DNA of 64,000 bases from Lentimicrobiaceae bacterium. Lineage in GTDB: Bacteria > Bacteroidota > Bacteroidia > Bacteroidales > F082. The notes below the pieces were generated by a model that worked only from the letters and a program-made list of their open reading frames with translations, ran no database searches and was not told the origin of the DNA. The stretch lies in contig SUWS01000005.1 in NCBI GenBank assembly GCA_015061365.1, positions 1 through 64,000 of the forward strand. Reading direction: 5' to 3'. This document shows, in pieces, positions 8,609 to 17,079 of the stretch (its first letter is position 1; the number at the start of each line of letters is the position of its first letter). The translations under genes were made by a program, and so were the position numbers.

Positions 8609-9730
8609 ATGAAAAAGCTATTTTTATTATTAATTATGGCAATCATGGCGTTGCCGGTTTTCTCTCAGACGGAGTGCCGAATCAAGAAAGAATACTCAGT
8701 AGACTGTGATAATGAAATTATCTATCATTATGCATCTGGAAATAGTATCGTTCCCTGTTGCGTATATGAAAACAATGACATGTGGGGTGTTGAACGCATC
8801 GACTCATTGTTTTATGATGAGAACGGCAAAGTGATGAGCAGAGATTACTACGAACGTTTCGAAGGCGAGACAGAATATCTCAATCATACGGAATATACTT
8901 ATAATGCCGATGGCCAGAAGACGAGTGTTGAATATTTCTCAAATGATAGTGACGGATTGAATCTTGTATCAACACATAATTACTTCTATGACGACAACAA
9001 CAGATTGGTACGCATAGAATTTATGTATGATGAAGTCGTTGAAGAAAAAATTGAGTTCGACTACAATGCCGAAGGTCTGATTACGGAGAAAGTCGTGTAT
9101 GAAGATTACGGTTGGGGATTCACATCGTATGAAAAAACAAAGTATTATTATGAAAACGGAAATCTCGTAAAAGATGAATATTATATCTATATGGAAACAG
9201 ACTGGGACTGGATTATGTATAGTTATAATGAATATGAATACGAGGGCGACAACTGTGTGGCGGAAACTGTATATTATGAAGGCGCAGTGTATCAAAGGAA
9301 AGAATATTCCCACAACCTCGACATAAATACGGAAACGACATATACTTTCAACGATCCTGACAATGATTATCTTCCGCTTCCAACCCACGTCAATATGATC
9401 ACAGGCTTTAGTGAATACGTTCCAGGGTATGAAAGCCACGAACTCGAACTGTCGTGCGTTTATGATTTCACATACGAAGAACTTGGAGTTTCTGTAATGG
9501 AACTGTCTTTATCATCCAACATCTATCCTAATCCTGTGGAAGACATCCTTAACGTTGAAGCGGAAAACATCGACTTGGTGGAATTGTACGACATATACGG
9601 AAGAAAATTATATTCCGAAGTAAAGTCAGATAATGTAAGAATCGACATGAACAATTTCTATAGCGGAGTCTATTTCGTCAAGATTTATTCTGAAGGAAAA
9701 AGTTCGGTCGAGAAGATTATGAAGAAATAA
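8609..9730 (+). CDS. T9SS-secreted protein with YD-like repeats, paralogue 1
   Basis: This 373-residue secreted protein has a Sec signal peptide (1-19, ending VFSQ) and a C-terminal type IX sorting domain (about 300-373: IYPNPVEDILNVE, YDIYGRKLY, GVYFVKIYSEG). The middle carries loosely repeated motifs of the YTYNADGQKT / FDYNAEGLIT kind, with a Tyr-Asn/Asp-x-x-Gly core that resembles short Rhs/YD repeats and is rich in Tyr, Glu and Asp. It probably makes an extended beta structure on the cell surface. It is followed 110 nt later by a paralogue whose two ends are almost identical in DNA while the middle has diverged strongly. The function is unknown. Confidence 0.8.
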   Translation: MKKLFLLLIMAIMALPVFSQTECRIKKEYSVDCDNEIIYHYASGNSIVPCCVYENNDMWGVERIDSLFYDENGKVMSRDYYERFEGETEYLNHTEYTYNADGQKTSVEYFSNDSDGLNLVSTHNYFYDDNNRLVRIEFMYDEVVEEKIEFDYNAEGLITEKVVYEDYGWGFTSYEKTKYYYENGNLVKDEYYIYMETDWDWIMYSYNEYEYEGDNCVAETVYYEGAVYQRKEYSHNLDINTETTYTFNDPDNDYLPLPTHVNMITGFSEYVPGYESHELELSCVYDFTYEELGVSVMELSLSSNIYPNPVEDILNVEAENIDLVELYDIYGRKLYSEVKSDNVRIDMNNFYSGVYFVKIYSEGKSSVEKIMKK

Positions 9731-9732
9731 TA

Positions 9733-9790
9733 AAAATCTGAGAATCTGAAAATCTGAGAAACTGAAAAATTCTCTCAGGTTTTCAGGTTT
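9733..9790 (+). repeat. CTGAGAAT word array, inverted end
   Basis: AATCTGAGAATCTGAAAATCTGAG units are followed by TCTCAGGTTTTCAGG. The tract is nearly the same as the one at 10967-11012 after the second paralogue. Confidence 0.8.
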
Positions 9791-9840
9791 AAATAAAAAA
9801 CCATTTCAAAAATTATTAACTATAAAAAAAATCATTAATC

Positions 9841-10962
9841 ATGAAAAAGCTATTTTTATTATTGGTTGTGGCAATCATGGCGTTACCGGTTTTCTCTCAG
9901 AGAAACGAAACAGACTATCGTATCAACAGGATTTTTTCTGCGGCTTGCGGAGAAGACGAATTGTTTTATTACGAAGGGAACAGTACTAATCCCGTGTGCG
10001 TAAAAAGAATAAGTGAACTATATGAGTCGTATTATCTTGACTCATTGTTCTATAATGATTTAGGTCAACTTGTAAGAAAAAACTGCTACGAATCGACAAA
10101 CGGTTACAACTACGACTTGTATGTTTTCGCAGAATATACATACAATGACAAGGGACAGAAAACCAAATGCGACGTATATACAAATCAATATTTCATATAT
10201 CATGAGAGCACAATTCATTATCACTATGACGGCAACGACCGCCTCTCATACATGGAAGTTGATTATATGGAAGACGATTGGGGAGAAAAAATATCTTTCG
10301 TATATAACGGCGACGACCTCATTGTTGAAGAGACTTATTCGTCGGACTATGGCAACGGCTATATCGATGAAGAGGTGACAAAATATACGTACGACGAAAG
10401 ACTGCTTGTAAAAGAAGAGTATTTCTATATTTACGAGAATGAATGTTATGAGGAAGGATATTATATATATGAATATGACGAACACGGCAACTGTATTTCC
10501 GAGACGGAATATTACGGCGGCGAATTGGATTGGAAAATTGAATATACTCACAATCTCGACGTAAGTTATTCAGATGTCTATTATTATACCGATGCAGAAG
10601 AAGATTATTATGTAGAACCTTCTCACGCCAATATGATTACAAGTCGCACCGAATATGTTGGCGACGAAAATGAACTATATGTCGATTGTGTCTATGAATA
10701 TGAATACGATGATATGCTTGACATCGTTGAAACTCAAGTCGTGGCATCCGACATCTATCCTAATCCGGTGAAAGACATCCTTAACGTTGAAGCGGAAAAC
10801 ATCGACTTGGTGGAATTGTACGACATATACGGAAGAAAATTATATTCCGAAGAAAAGTCAGATAACGTAAGAATCGACATGAACAATTTCTCTGACGGAG
10901 TCTATTTCGTCAAGATTTATTCTGAAGGAAAAAGTTCGGTCGAGAAGATTATGAAGAAATGA
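9841..10962 (+). CDS. T9SS-secreted protein with YD-like repeats, paralogue 2
   Basis: This 373-residue paralogue of the previous gene has the same layout: signal peptide 1-19 (MKKLFLLLVVAIMALPVFSQ), acidic Tyr-rich repeats (YTYNDKGQKT, FVYNGDDLIV, YEYDEHGN), and a T9SS sorting domain in the last 75 residues. The first 60 nt and last 220 nt match the neighbour with very few differences, whereas the interior is recognisably related only at protein level. This suggests gene conversion of the ends or diversification of the passenger. The leader before its ATG is duplicated again before the following lipoprotein gene. The function is unknown; the two probably act on the surface as variants of one protein. 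Confidence 0.8.
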   Translation: MKKLFLLLVVAIMALPVFSQRNETDYRINRIFSAACGEDELFYYEGNSTNPVCVKRISELYESYYLDSLFYNDLGQLVRKNCYESTNGYNYDLYVFAEYTYNDKGQKTKCDVYTNQYFIYHESTIHYHYDGNDRLSYMEVDYMEDDWGEKISFVYNGDDLIVEETYSSDYGNGYIDEEVTKYTYDERLLVKEEYFYIYENECYEEGYYIYEYDEHGNCISETEYYGGELDWKIEYTHNLDVSYSDVYYYTDAEEDYYVEPSHANMITSRTEYVGDENELYVDCVYEYEYDDMLDIVETQVVASDIYPNPVKDILNVEAENIDLVELYDIYGRKLYSEEKSDNVRIDMNNFSDGVYFVKIYSEGKSSVEKIMKK

Positions 10963-10966
10963 TAAA

Positions 10967-11015
10967 AATCTGAGAATCTGAAAATCTGAGAAACTGAAAA
11001 ATTCTCTCAGGTATT
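10967..11015 (+). repeat. CTGAGAAT word array, second copy
   Basis: Near-identical to the tract at 9733, with the inverted half shortened to TCTCAGG before a T- and A-rich leader. Confidence 0.8.
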
Positions 11016-11066
11016 TAAATAAAAAAACATTTTAAAAATTATTAACTATTAAAAAAATCATTAACC

Positions 11067-11522
11067 ATGAAAAAATCATTAAAAAAATTATCAGTAATTG
11101 TTATCTTTTCATTAGCTGTGTTATTGTCGTCATGTGACCCAGTATTTAACGATACTTTTAAAGTAAGAAACGAATTTGGCAGAGACATTAAAGCTGTTAA
11201 CAATACCACCTATGACACAATTGTTATCCAAAGTGGCAAAGTAGAGATAGCCGATGAATTGGGAGGAATAGGAATATCTCAATTTGAAAACACATCTGAA
11301 TATTTACACCGTACCCCCTTAATTATCTTTGATGACACTATAGTTTATACAATTAATGATTTAGGATTTAGTTCGGTAGCAGATTTCAACAAGTCAATAT
11401 TTAAGAAATCATGTTGGGAAATATTGGAGGCAAACGATAAATCTAACTCCTACGAAGTTCTTTATACCATCACAGAAGAGGATTATCAAAACGCTCTCAT
11501 CTTAAACGGAATGAATAAATAA
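11067..11522 (+). CDS. Small lipoprotein of unknown function
   Basis: This 151-residue product has a lipoprotein signal (MKKSLKKLSVIVIFSLAVLLSSC, lipobox LSSC, Cys23), so it is probably anchored in the envelope. The mature part is about 128 residues with no motif I recognise. The 50 nt upstream are nearly the same as those before the second T9SS paralogue (ATTAACTAT, then AAAAAAATCATTAAYCATG), so this gene sits behind a duplicated leader although its protein is unrelated. It is real rather than spurious: it has a signal, a lipobox, a full frame and flanking arrays. Confidence 0.7.
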   Translation: MKKSLKKLSVIVIFSLAVLLSSCDPVFNDTFKVRNEFGRDIKAVNNTTYDTIVIQSGKVEIADELGGIGISQFENTSEYLHRTPLIIFDDTIVYTINDLGFSSVADFNKSIFKKSCWEILEANDKSNSYEVLYTITEEDYQNALILNGMNK

Positions 11523-11524
11523 TA

Positions 11525-11557
11525 TGGACAAAGTCTGTTGTCTGTTGTCCGTTGACA
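11525..11557 (+). repeat. GTTGTCY heptamer array before thiL
   Basis: CTGTTGT-CTGTTGT-CCGTTGA-C units end in GTTGAC, 10 nt before the thiL ATG. Confidence 0.8.
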
Positions 11558-11566
11558 TAAAAAAGT

Positions 11567-12604
11567 ATGGAAAACGAAAAAATAGAATTAACTGAATTAT
11601 CTGAACTTGGTGAATTTGGCTTGATCGACAGATTGACCAAAGACATTAAGATTCATAACAAATCGACGATAAAAGGCATTGGCGACGACGCTGCTGTCAT
11701 AGATCATAAAAGCGAGCAGACCTTAGTCTCCGTTGATGTCTTGATTGAAGGCGTGCATTTCGACATGACATATATGCCGCTCAAACACTTAGGATACAAA
11801 GCTGCCGTAGTGAACTTCTCCGACATATACGCCATGAACGGAACGCCGACACAGATTGTAGTCGGGATGGGAATCTCGAGCAAGTTCTCCGTCGAAGCCG
11901 TAGAAGAGATTTTCTCAGGAATCAAGTTAGCCTGCGACAACTATAAAGTCGATTTGGTCGGTGGCGACACAACCGCCAGCAAGTCGGGACTCTTCATCTC
12001 GATAACAGTAATAGGCAAGGCGAAGAAAGACGACATCGTTTACCGTGACGGAGCCAAAGCCAACGACTTATTATGCGTCAGTGGAACTCTCGGCGCAGCC
12101 TACACCGGACTTCTCATCCTTGAAAGAGAGAAAGCCGCTTTCATGGCAGACCCTAACGTACAGCCGGAACTATACGGCTACGATTACATCCTCGAGAGAC
12201 AGCTGAAACCTGAAGCTCGCAAAGACATAGTCGCACGACTCAAAGAGTTAGAGATAAAACCTACAGCTATGATCGACATTTCCGACGGACTTGCGTCAGA
12301 GATACTGCATCTCTGCAAAGACTCTAAAGTCGGTTGCCGCATAATGGAAGACAGAATCCCGATGCACCAAAAGGCGATTGACGTCGCTAAGGAATTCGAC
12401 ATCGTGCCGTGCGTGGCAGCTCTCAACGGAGGCGAAGACTACGAACTCCTCTTCACCGTGAAACAAGAAGACTACGAGAAAGTAAAGGATATGGAAGACG
12501 TGAGAATTATCGGTTTTATGACACCTGATGTCAATGTCGCAGAACTCATCACCACCGACGAACACGTCATTCCGATAGAAGCACAAGGGTTTAAACATTT
12601 TTAA
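11567..12604 (+). CDS. thiL: Thiamine-monophosphate kinase ThiL
   Basis: This 345-residue ATP-dependent kinase phosphorylates thiamine monophosphate to the active diphosphate cofactor. It belongs to the PurM/AIR-synthase fold family. The Mg-nucleotide motifs are visible: GIGDDAAVID near residues 37-46, NFSDIYAMNGTP, and GGDTTASKSG; the C-terminal half has IDISDGLASEI and NGGEDYELLF, the usual substrate-binding segments. No TPP riboswitch is seen upstream; instead a heptamer array precedes the ATG. Length is normal. It is probably transcribed alone or with the lipoprotein gene. Confidence 0.94.
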   Translation: MENEKIELTELSELGEFGLIDRLTKDIKIHNKSTIKGIGDDAAVIDHKSEQTLVSVDVLIEGVHFDMTYMPLKHLGYKAAVVNFSDIYAMNGTPTQIVVGMGISSKFSVEAVEEIFSGIKLACDNYKVDLVGGDTTASKSGLFISITVIGKAKKDDIVYRDGAKANDLLCVSGTLGAAYTGLLILEREKAAFMADPNVQPELYGYDYILERQLKPEARKDIVARLKELEIKPTAMIDISDGLASEILHLCKDSKVGCRIMEDRIPMHQKAIDVAKEFDIVPCVAALNGGEDYELLFTVKQEDYEKVKDMEDVRIIGFMTPDVNVAELITTDEHVIPIEAQGFKHF

Positions 12605-12728
12605 AGTGTAAGGTTGATAGTTAATAGTTTATAGTAGTTCACAGGTTGAAAGTCCTTAAGTTTAAAAGTTTATCAATAAACTATAAACATATAAACTACT
12701 ATAAACTATGAACAATAAACTATAAACT
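12605..12728 (+). repeat. TATAAAC heptamer array, inverted, between thiL and uvrC
   Basis: After the thiL stop the words read TTAATAGTTTATAGTAG. Before uvrC they read the opposite way, as repeated ATAAACT/TATAAAC units that run right into the uvrC start codon (ACTATG at 12727). The two halves can pair. There is no recognisable ribosome-binding site other than the A-rich array. Confidence 0.85.
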
Positions 12729-14567
12729 ATGACAATTTCCGACAAGATAAAATCGATTCTCAAAACCATTCCCACCGATCCGGGAGTGTATCGTTATTAT
12801 GACGATAAGGGCGAGATTATTTATGTCGGGAAAGCCAAGAACCTGAAACGCCGCGTACATAGTTACTTCAACAAACAACAGCAAAGCAGAAAGGTAAGCG
12901 TTCTCGTGAGCCGCATCGACGACATCAGATTCACCGTCGTGAACAGCGAGATGGAAGCTCTGCTTTTAGAGAACAATTTCATCAAGCAATACAAGCCACG
13001 CTACAACATCCTCTTAAAAGACGACAAGACATATCCTTGGATCTGCATTAAAAATGAGAAGTTTCCGCGCGTCTTTCTCACGAGGAAAAAAGTCAACGAC
13101 GGCTCTACGTATTTCGGACCTTATCCTTCGGTGATGACAGCGAAGACTTTGTTGGAGATGCTGCGTCAGCTTTATCCTATCAGGAATTGTAAATTAATTT
13201 TAAGACAGGAGAACATAAATAACGGACATTATCGTCCATGTTTGGAATATCATATCGGCAACTGTAAGGCACCTTGTGACGGAAGTATCAGCGAAGACGA
13301 TTATAACGAGATGATATATAATGTCAAGAAAGTCATTAAAGGTAACATACAAGAAGTTCTTCGTGACATGAAGTCGAAGATGATGGCGCACGCCGCTAAG
13401 TTAGAGTTCGAACAGGCGCAAGACATCAAAGACAAATACGATTTGTTAGAGAACTATCACGCTAAATCTGTGGTTTGCAGCAATACGGCGCATGATATGG
13501 AGGTCTTTTCTTTTGAAGATGCTGACGCTTCATTCTATATCAATTATATGAAGATCGTGGAAGGTGCTATCATACAGTCGCATTCTCTCGAGATAAAACG
13601 TAAGTTAGAAGAGACACCAGAGGAATTACTTTCAATGGCGATTATAGAGATACATCAGATGAATGCTGGCACTGACTCGGACACTGACTCTCATATTAAC
13701 AAGGGTAAAAAAAATAGAGAGATTATTGTTCCTATAGAATTAGATATTGATATAGAAGGTGTACGTTTCACCGTCCCGCAGCGTGGCGAGAAATTCGAGA
13801 TCTTAGAACTGTCGCAACGTAACGCGAAACAGTATCGTCTTGAGATGGAGAAACTGCGAACCCTCGTCGATCCGGAGCGACATACGAAGAGAATCCTAAA
13901 CCAGATGAAGGAAGACCTGAAGCTGCCTGTCTTGCCGGAAGTTATAGAATGTTTCGACAACTCCAACTTCCAGGGCGACTATGCCGTTGCCGCGATGACG
14001 CAGTTCGTCAATGCGAAACCTAACAAGAGCGGCTACCGACATTTCAACATCAAGACGGTGGAAGGTCCAAACGACTTCGCTTCAATGGAAGAGATCATAT
14101 ATAGAAGATATAGCAGACTGCTGAATGAGAACCAACGACTTCCAGATTTAATTGTCGTCGATGGCGGCAAAGGACAACTCTCTTCAGCGGTAAAGATATT
14201 ACAACAGTTAGGACTTTTCGGTAAAATCAGTATTATCGGCATCGCAGAGAAATTAGAAGAGATTTATTTCCCAGGCGACAGCATACCTTTATATATAGAC
14301 AAACGCTCCGAGACTTTGAAGGTGATACAGCACATCAGAGACGAAGCCCATAGATTTGGCATCACACATCACAGGAAAAAATTCGAGAAAGGCTTCATAC
14401 ATTCCGAGTTGAACGACATCAAAGGCATCGGCAAACAGACCGCCGAGAAACTGATGTTAGAACTGAAGTCCGTCAAGAACATAAAGGAAGCAAGTATAGA
14501 AACTTTAGAAGCAATCGTCGGCAAGGCGAAAGCTAAGATAGTGTGGGAATATTTCCGATCTATATGA
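12729..14567 (+). CDS. uvrC: Excinuclease ABC subunit C
   Basis: This 612-residue nuclease makes both incisions in nucleotide excision repair after UvrA/UvrB recognise a lesion. In order it has: a GIY-YIG nuclease domain (residues about 16-95: GVYRYYDDKGEIIYVGKAKN), a cysteine-containing segment near 145-185, a UVR (UvrB-binding) helix near 215-235 (LEFEQAQDIKDKYDLLENY), the RNase-H-like second nuclease (ECFDNSNFQGDYAVAAM) and C-terminal tandem HhH (IKGIGKQTAEKLM). Length is normal. The start codon is embedded in a TATAAAC array. A hairpin repeat (H1) begins at its stop codon. Confidence 0.96.
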   Translation: MTISDKIKSILKTIPTDPGVYRYYDDKGEIIYVGKAKNLKRRVHSYFNKQQQSRKVSVLVSRIDDIRFTVVNSEMEALLLENNFIKQYKPRYNILLKDDKTYPWICIKNEKFPRVFLTRKKVNDGSTYFGPYPSVMTAKTLLEMLRQLYPIRNCKLILRQENINNGHYRPCLEYHIGNCKAPCDGSISEDDYNEMIYNVKKVIKGNIQEVLRDMKSKMMAHAAKLEFEQAQDIKDKYDLLENYHAKSVVCSNTAHDMEVFSFEDADASFYINYMKIVEGAIIQSHSLEIKRKLEETPEELLSMAIIEIHQMNAGTDSDTDSHINKGKKNREIIVPIELDIDIEGVRFTVPQRGEKFEILELSQRNAKQYRLEMEKLRTLVDPERHTKRILNQMKEDLKLPVLPEVIECFDNSNFQGDYAVAAMTQFVNAKPNKSGYRHFNIKTVEGPNDFASMEEIIYRRYSRLLNENQRLPDLIVVDGGKGQLSSAVKILQQLGLFGKISIIGIAEKLEEIYFPGDSIPLYIDKRSETLKVIQHIRDEAHRFGITHHRKKFEKGFIHSELNDIKGIGKQTAEKLMLELKSVKNIKEASIETLEAIVGKAKAKIVWEYFRSI

Positions 14568-14602
14568 AATAAATCATTTACAAAGCAATTTTAGAGATCC
14601 CC
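14564..14602 (-). repeat. Hairpin repeat H1, copy 2
   Basis: On the minus strand this reads GGGGATCTCTAAAATT, GCTTTGTAAATG, ATTTATTTC. It matches the H1 consensus and begins at the uvrC stop codon. Confidence 0.65.
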
Positions 14603-14616
14603 TTAATGTTGAAGAG

Positions 14617-14689
14617 AGCGGATGACGGGGTTCGAACCCGCGACCTAAAGCTTGGGAAGCTTTCGCTCTGCCAACTGAGCTACATCCGC
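14617..14689 (-). tRNA. tRNA-Gly (CCC)
   Basis: The minus-strand cloverleaf has acceptor GCGGATG/CATCCGC with discriminator U, D arm TAGCTCAGTTGGCAGAGC, anticodon stem AAAGC/GCTTT with loop TTCCCAA (anticodon CCC) and T arm CGGGTTCGAACCCCG. CCA is not encoded. Confidence 0.96.
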
Positions 14690-14749
14690 TTTTCGCTCGG
14701 CAAAAGTAAAAATATTTTCGCAATATATCTCATAAAGTCATAAAAAAAA

Positions 14750-14780
14750 ATCTGTTGTCAGTTGTCAGTTCTCAGTTGAC
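14750..14780 (+). repeat. GTTGTCA heptamer array upstream of the fucosidase
   Basis: CTGTTGT-CAGTTGT-CAGTTCT-CAGTTGAC units end with GTTGAC 7 nt before the -7 box TATCTTTG. This is the same spacing as at the gingipain-type gene and one base more than at purE. Confidence 0.8.
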
Positions 14781-14787
14781 TTTTCAT

Positions 14788-14795
14788 TATCTTTG
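14788..14795 (+). promoter_or_regulatory. -7 box for the fucosidase gene
   Basis: TATCTTTG matches TAnnTTTG. The ATG follows at 14826. Confidence 0.6.
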
Positions 14796-14825
14796 CAAAA
14801 ATTGAAATCAATAAAATTTATTATA

Positions 14826-16328
14826 ATGAAACGTTTTTTTTACTCATTATTAGCAGCGTTTTTTTTATTTACATCGTGCGCTTCTTCAACTTCTGTAACA
14901 ACGAATAACAATTCTTCAAAACCTGATGTCGATGAAATAACACAAAAGGCACTCGAGGAATGGCGCTCCGAACATTTTGGAATGTTCATACACTTCGGCA
15001 TCTACTCAAAACTCGCCGGCTGGTGGAAAGGCGAAAAAATTCCTTACTACGGCGAACAAATTATGAATCACGCCCGTATCCCTATCGATGAATACGAGGC
15101 AGTGGCAAGAGAGTTCAACCCTAAAGACTTCAATGCCGACGAGATAGTGAAACTCGCTAAAGACGCAGGAATGAAATATATCGTCATGACTTCAAAACAT
15201 CACGACGGATTCTGTATGTTCCACACCGAAACGACAGACTATAACATCGTCGATTTCACTCCTTTCGGAAGAGACGTGGTGAAAGAATTGTCGGAAGCCT
15301 GCCAACGTCACGGAATGAAATTCGGTCTTTATTACTCTCTCCCAGATTGGCATTATCCTCTCGGAATACCTCGCTTGGAACCTGATACCACAACCAAATG
15401 CCACGAATATGTAAACCAAGTTTATTCTCCTCTTGAGATAGTAACTCCTGAATTGGAAGATTATATCGTAGCGCAAGTCACAGAATTACTTACCAATTAT
15501 GGCGACATCAACACTCTCTGGTTCGACATGGGATTGGTCACTCCAGAACAAAGCAAACGTTTCCGTGAGACAGTGAAGTCGCTTCAACCTAAATGTATCA
15601 TCAACGGAAGAATCATGAATAACCAAGGCGACTACATGACTTTACCTGATAACGGCGACGTGGCTGGATACGAAAACATCTTCTGGGACAACCCTGCTTC
15701 GATGTACGGAACATGGGGATACAAGTCGTGGATCAACCGTCCTCAAGTTATTGAGCAAGTCGGGGTACAGTTAGGAAGATTATTCAGTACGGTACAACAT
15801 GGAGGCGTTTTCTTGCTCAACATCGGTCCTGACGGCGACGGCAACGTCATTCCTTATGAGAAAGAAGTCCTGACATTGATAGGCGATTATTTCAAAAAAA
15901 ATCCTGACGCATTAGATAAGATTGAAGTCAGTTATAAAGACAAAACTATCGTTAAATCAGAGAATAACGCCTTTGAACTTACCGACGACAACGGTATGAT
16001 GCACGCCGAGATTGACGGCACAGGATATATGAGTACACAAGTAGATTCTTGGCGTTCATGGGAAATGGAAGTTGAAGAAGACGGAACCTACGATGTCTTC
16101 ATCGTCTATCTCCCACAATATTTAGACAAGAAATATTCATTTGAATGCGGCGAAAATAAAATCGACCACACACTTCCAGGCGTCGATCAAATGATTCAGA
16201 CTTCGTATGTAGGCAAGATGAATCTCAAAAAAGGAACAAACACCTTCAGATTAGATCAAGCCGAGAAATGTTATCCTTTGGAACCACTTGGTTTAGAATT
16301 ACAGAAGATTATTGTTAGAAAGAGATAA
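14826..16328 (+). CDS. GH29 alpha-L-fucosidase, lipoprotein
   Basis: This product of 500 residues is a retaining exo-alpha-L-fucosidase of family GH29, which removes terminal fucose from glycans. It is probably tethered to the envelope: the signal ends LFTSC with the lipid-accepting Cys near residue 18. The catalytic barrel includes HFGMFIHFGIYSKLAGWW, MTSKHHDGFCMF and the nucleophile segment NTLWFDMG, followed by a C-terminal beta domain from about residue 370. ATG at 14826 is chosen because it starts the signal peptide; earlier codons fall in the promoter. It lies convergent with ferritin. Fucosidases fit a host-glycan-using lifestyle. Confidence 0.9.
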   Translation: MKRFFYSLLAAFFLFTSCASSTSVTTNNNSSKPDVDEITQKALEEWRSEHFGMFIHFGIYSKLAGWWKGEKIPYYGEQIMNHARIPIDEYEAVAREFNPKDFNADEIVKLAKDAGMKYIVMTSKHHDGFCMFHTETTDYNIVDFTPFGRDVVKELSEACQRHGMKFGLYYSLPDWHYPLGIPRLEPDTTTKCHEYVNQVYSPLEIVTPELEDYIVAQVTELLTNYGDINTLWFDMGLVTPEQSKRFRETVKSLQPKCIINGRIMNNQGDYMTLPDNGDVAGYENIFWDNPASMYGTWGYKSWINRPQVIEQVGVQLGRLFSTVQHGGVFLLNIGPDGDGNVIPYEKEVLTLIGDYFKKNPDALDKIEVSYKDKTIVKSENNAFELTDDNGMMHAEIDGTGYMSTQVDSWRSWEMEVEEDGTYDVFIVYLPQYLDKKYSFECGENKIDHTLPGVDQMIQTSYVGKMNLKKGTNTFRLDQAEKCYPLEPLGLELQKIIVRKR

Positions 16329-16414
16329 GAAAAAAATCTCTCGCAGAGACGCAGAGAAGCGCGAAGATTATTTTTGTTTATTCTTTGCGTACTTTGCGTC
16401 TTTGCGAGAAAAAA
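16326..16414. repeat. CGCAGAGA/CGCAAAGA inverted word array
   Basis: CTCGCAGAGACGCAGAG after the fucosidase stop faces CTTTGCGTCTTTGCGAGA after the ferritin stop, each in the same polarity relative to its own gene. The tract forms a long hairpin ending in A/T runs, so it may be a bidirectional terminator. Confidence 0.8.
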
Positions 16415-16433
16415 ATACGCTGAATTTATTTCA

Positions 16434-16958
16434 TCATTCAGCTGTTGTTGCCAATGGTGATGGCGTTGTATATGTTCTTGTTGCTAATTCCTTGTCGAAC
16501 ATATATACAGCGTAAGGATTATCCTTAATCATACGGAGGCTGTCGATCATCTTTTGAGCTGTCTCTTCTTCTTCAACTTGTTCGTCGATGAACCATACGA
16601 GACGATTTTGTGTTGCGTAATCTTTCATCTCAACAGCTAAAGCATTGATGTCGTTGATTAAAGAAGTAACTTTTTGTTCATGTTGAAGTGTGTCTTCGAA
16701 AGCTTCCAATGGTGACTCCCATTTGGTCTTGACAGCGTCGATAGCTTTAAGTTCGACACGACCGCCACGTGAAACCAAGTAGTTATAGAAAATCATGGCG
16801 TGGTCTTGTTCTTCTTTAAATTGAACCTCAAACCAGTTAGCGATACCGCCCAAACCCATTTCATGGAAGTTTGTAGCCATTGATAAATAAAGATAAGCCG
16901 ACCATAACTCAGCGTTTATCTGCGCATTGATAGCGTCTTGTAACTTTTTATTAATCAT
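16434..16958 (-). CDS. ftnA: Ferritin
   Basis: This 174-residue non-haem ferritin oxidises and stores iron in a 24-mer cage. The ferroxidase ligands are visible in the first helix (INAELWSAYLYL, Glu17), in the segment WFEVQFKEEQDHAMIFYNYL (Glu and His) and in ALAVEMKDYATQNRLVWFIDEQVEEE later. Length and four-helix layout match bacterial FtnA. A -7 box (16997-17004) precedes the start. It is convergent with the fucosidase gene, separated by an inverted word array. Regulation by iron is likely from family knowledge, but no operator was recognised. Confidence 0.95.
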   Translation of the reverse strand: MINKKLQDAINAQINAELWSAYLYLSMATNFHEMGLGGIANWFEVQFKEEQDHAMIFYNYLVSRGGRVELKAIDAVKTKWESPLEAFEDTLQHEQKVTSLINDINALAVEMKDYATQNRLVWFIDEQVEEEETAQKMIDSLRMIKDNPYAVYMFDKELATRTYTTPSPLATTAE

Positions 16959-16996
16959 ATAATTTAACGTTTAATGTGTTTTTTTATTCTTTCCTG

Positions 16997-17004
16997 CAAA
17001 TATA
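16997..17004 (-). promoter_or_regulatory. -7 box for ferritin
   Basis: Minus-strand TATATTTG, about 39 nt upstream of the ATG. Confidence 0.5.
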
Positions 17005-17049
17005 TACAATTATTTTGTGAAAAAGTTTATGAACATAAAGATAAATTTT

Positions 17050-17057
17050 TATCTTTG
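17050..17057 (+). promoter_or_regulatory. -7 box for the DUF4301 gene
   Basis: TATCTTTG matches TAnnTTTG, 23 nt before the ATG. A TTTG lies at 17024-17027, a slightly long spacing for a -33 element. Confidence 0.5.
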
Positions 17058-17079
17058 TGTCTTCCAAATATAAACGCCT

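Noticed and set aside
8969..9439. Open frame antisense to the first T9SS paralogue
   Set aside because: Shadow of a Tyr/Asp/Glu-rich gene; rich in Ile/Phe/Val with no motif.
11523..11566. TPP riboswitch before thiL
   Set aside because: The spacer is only 44 nt and consists of a word array; no THI-box segments.
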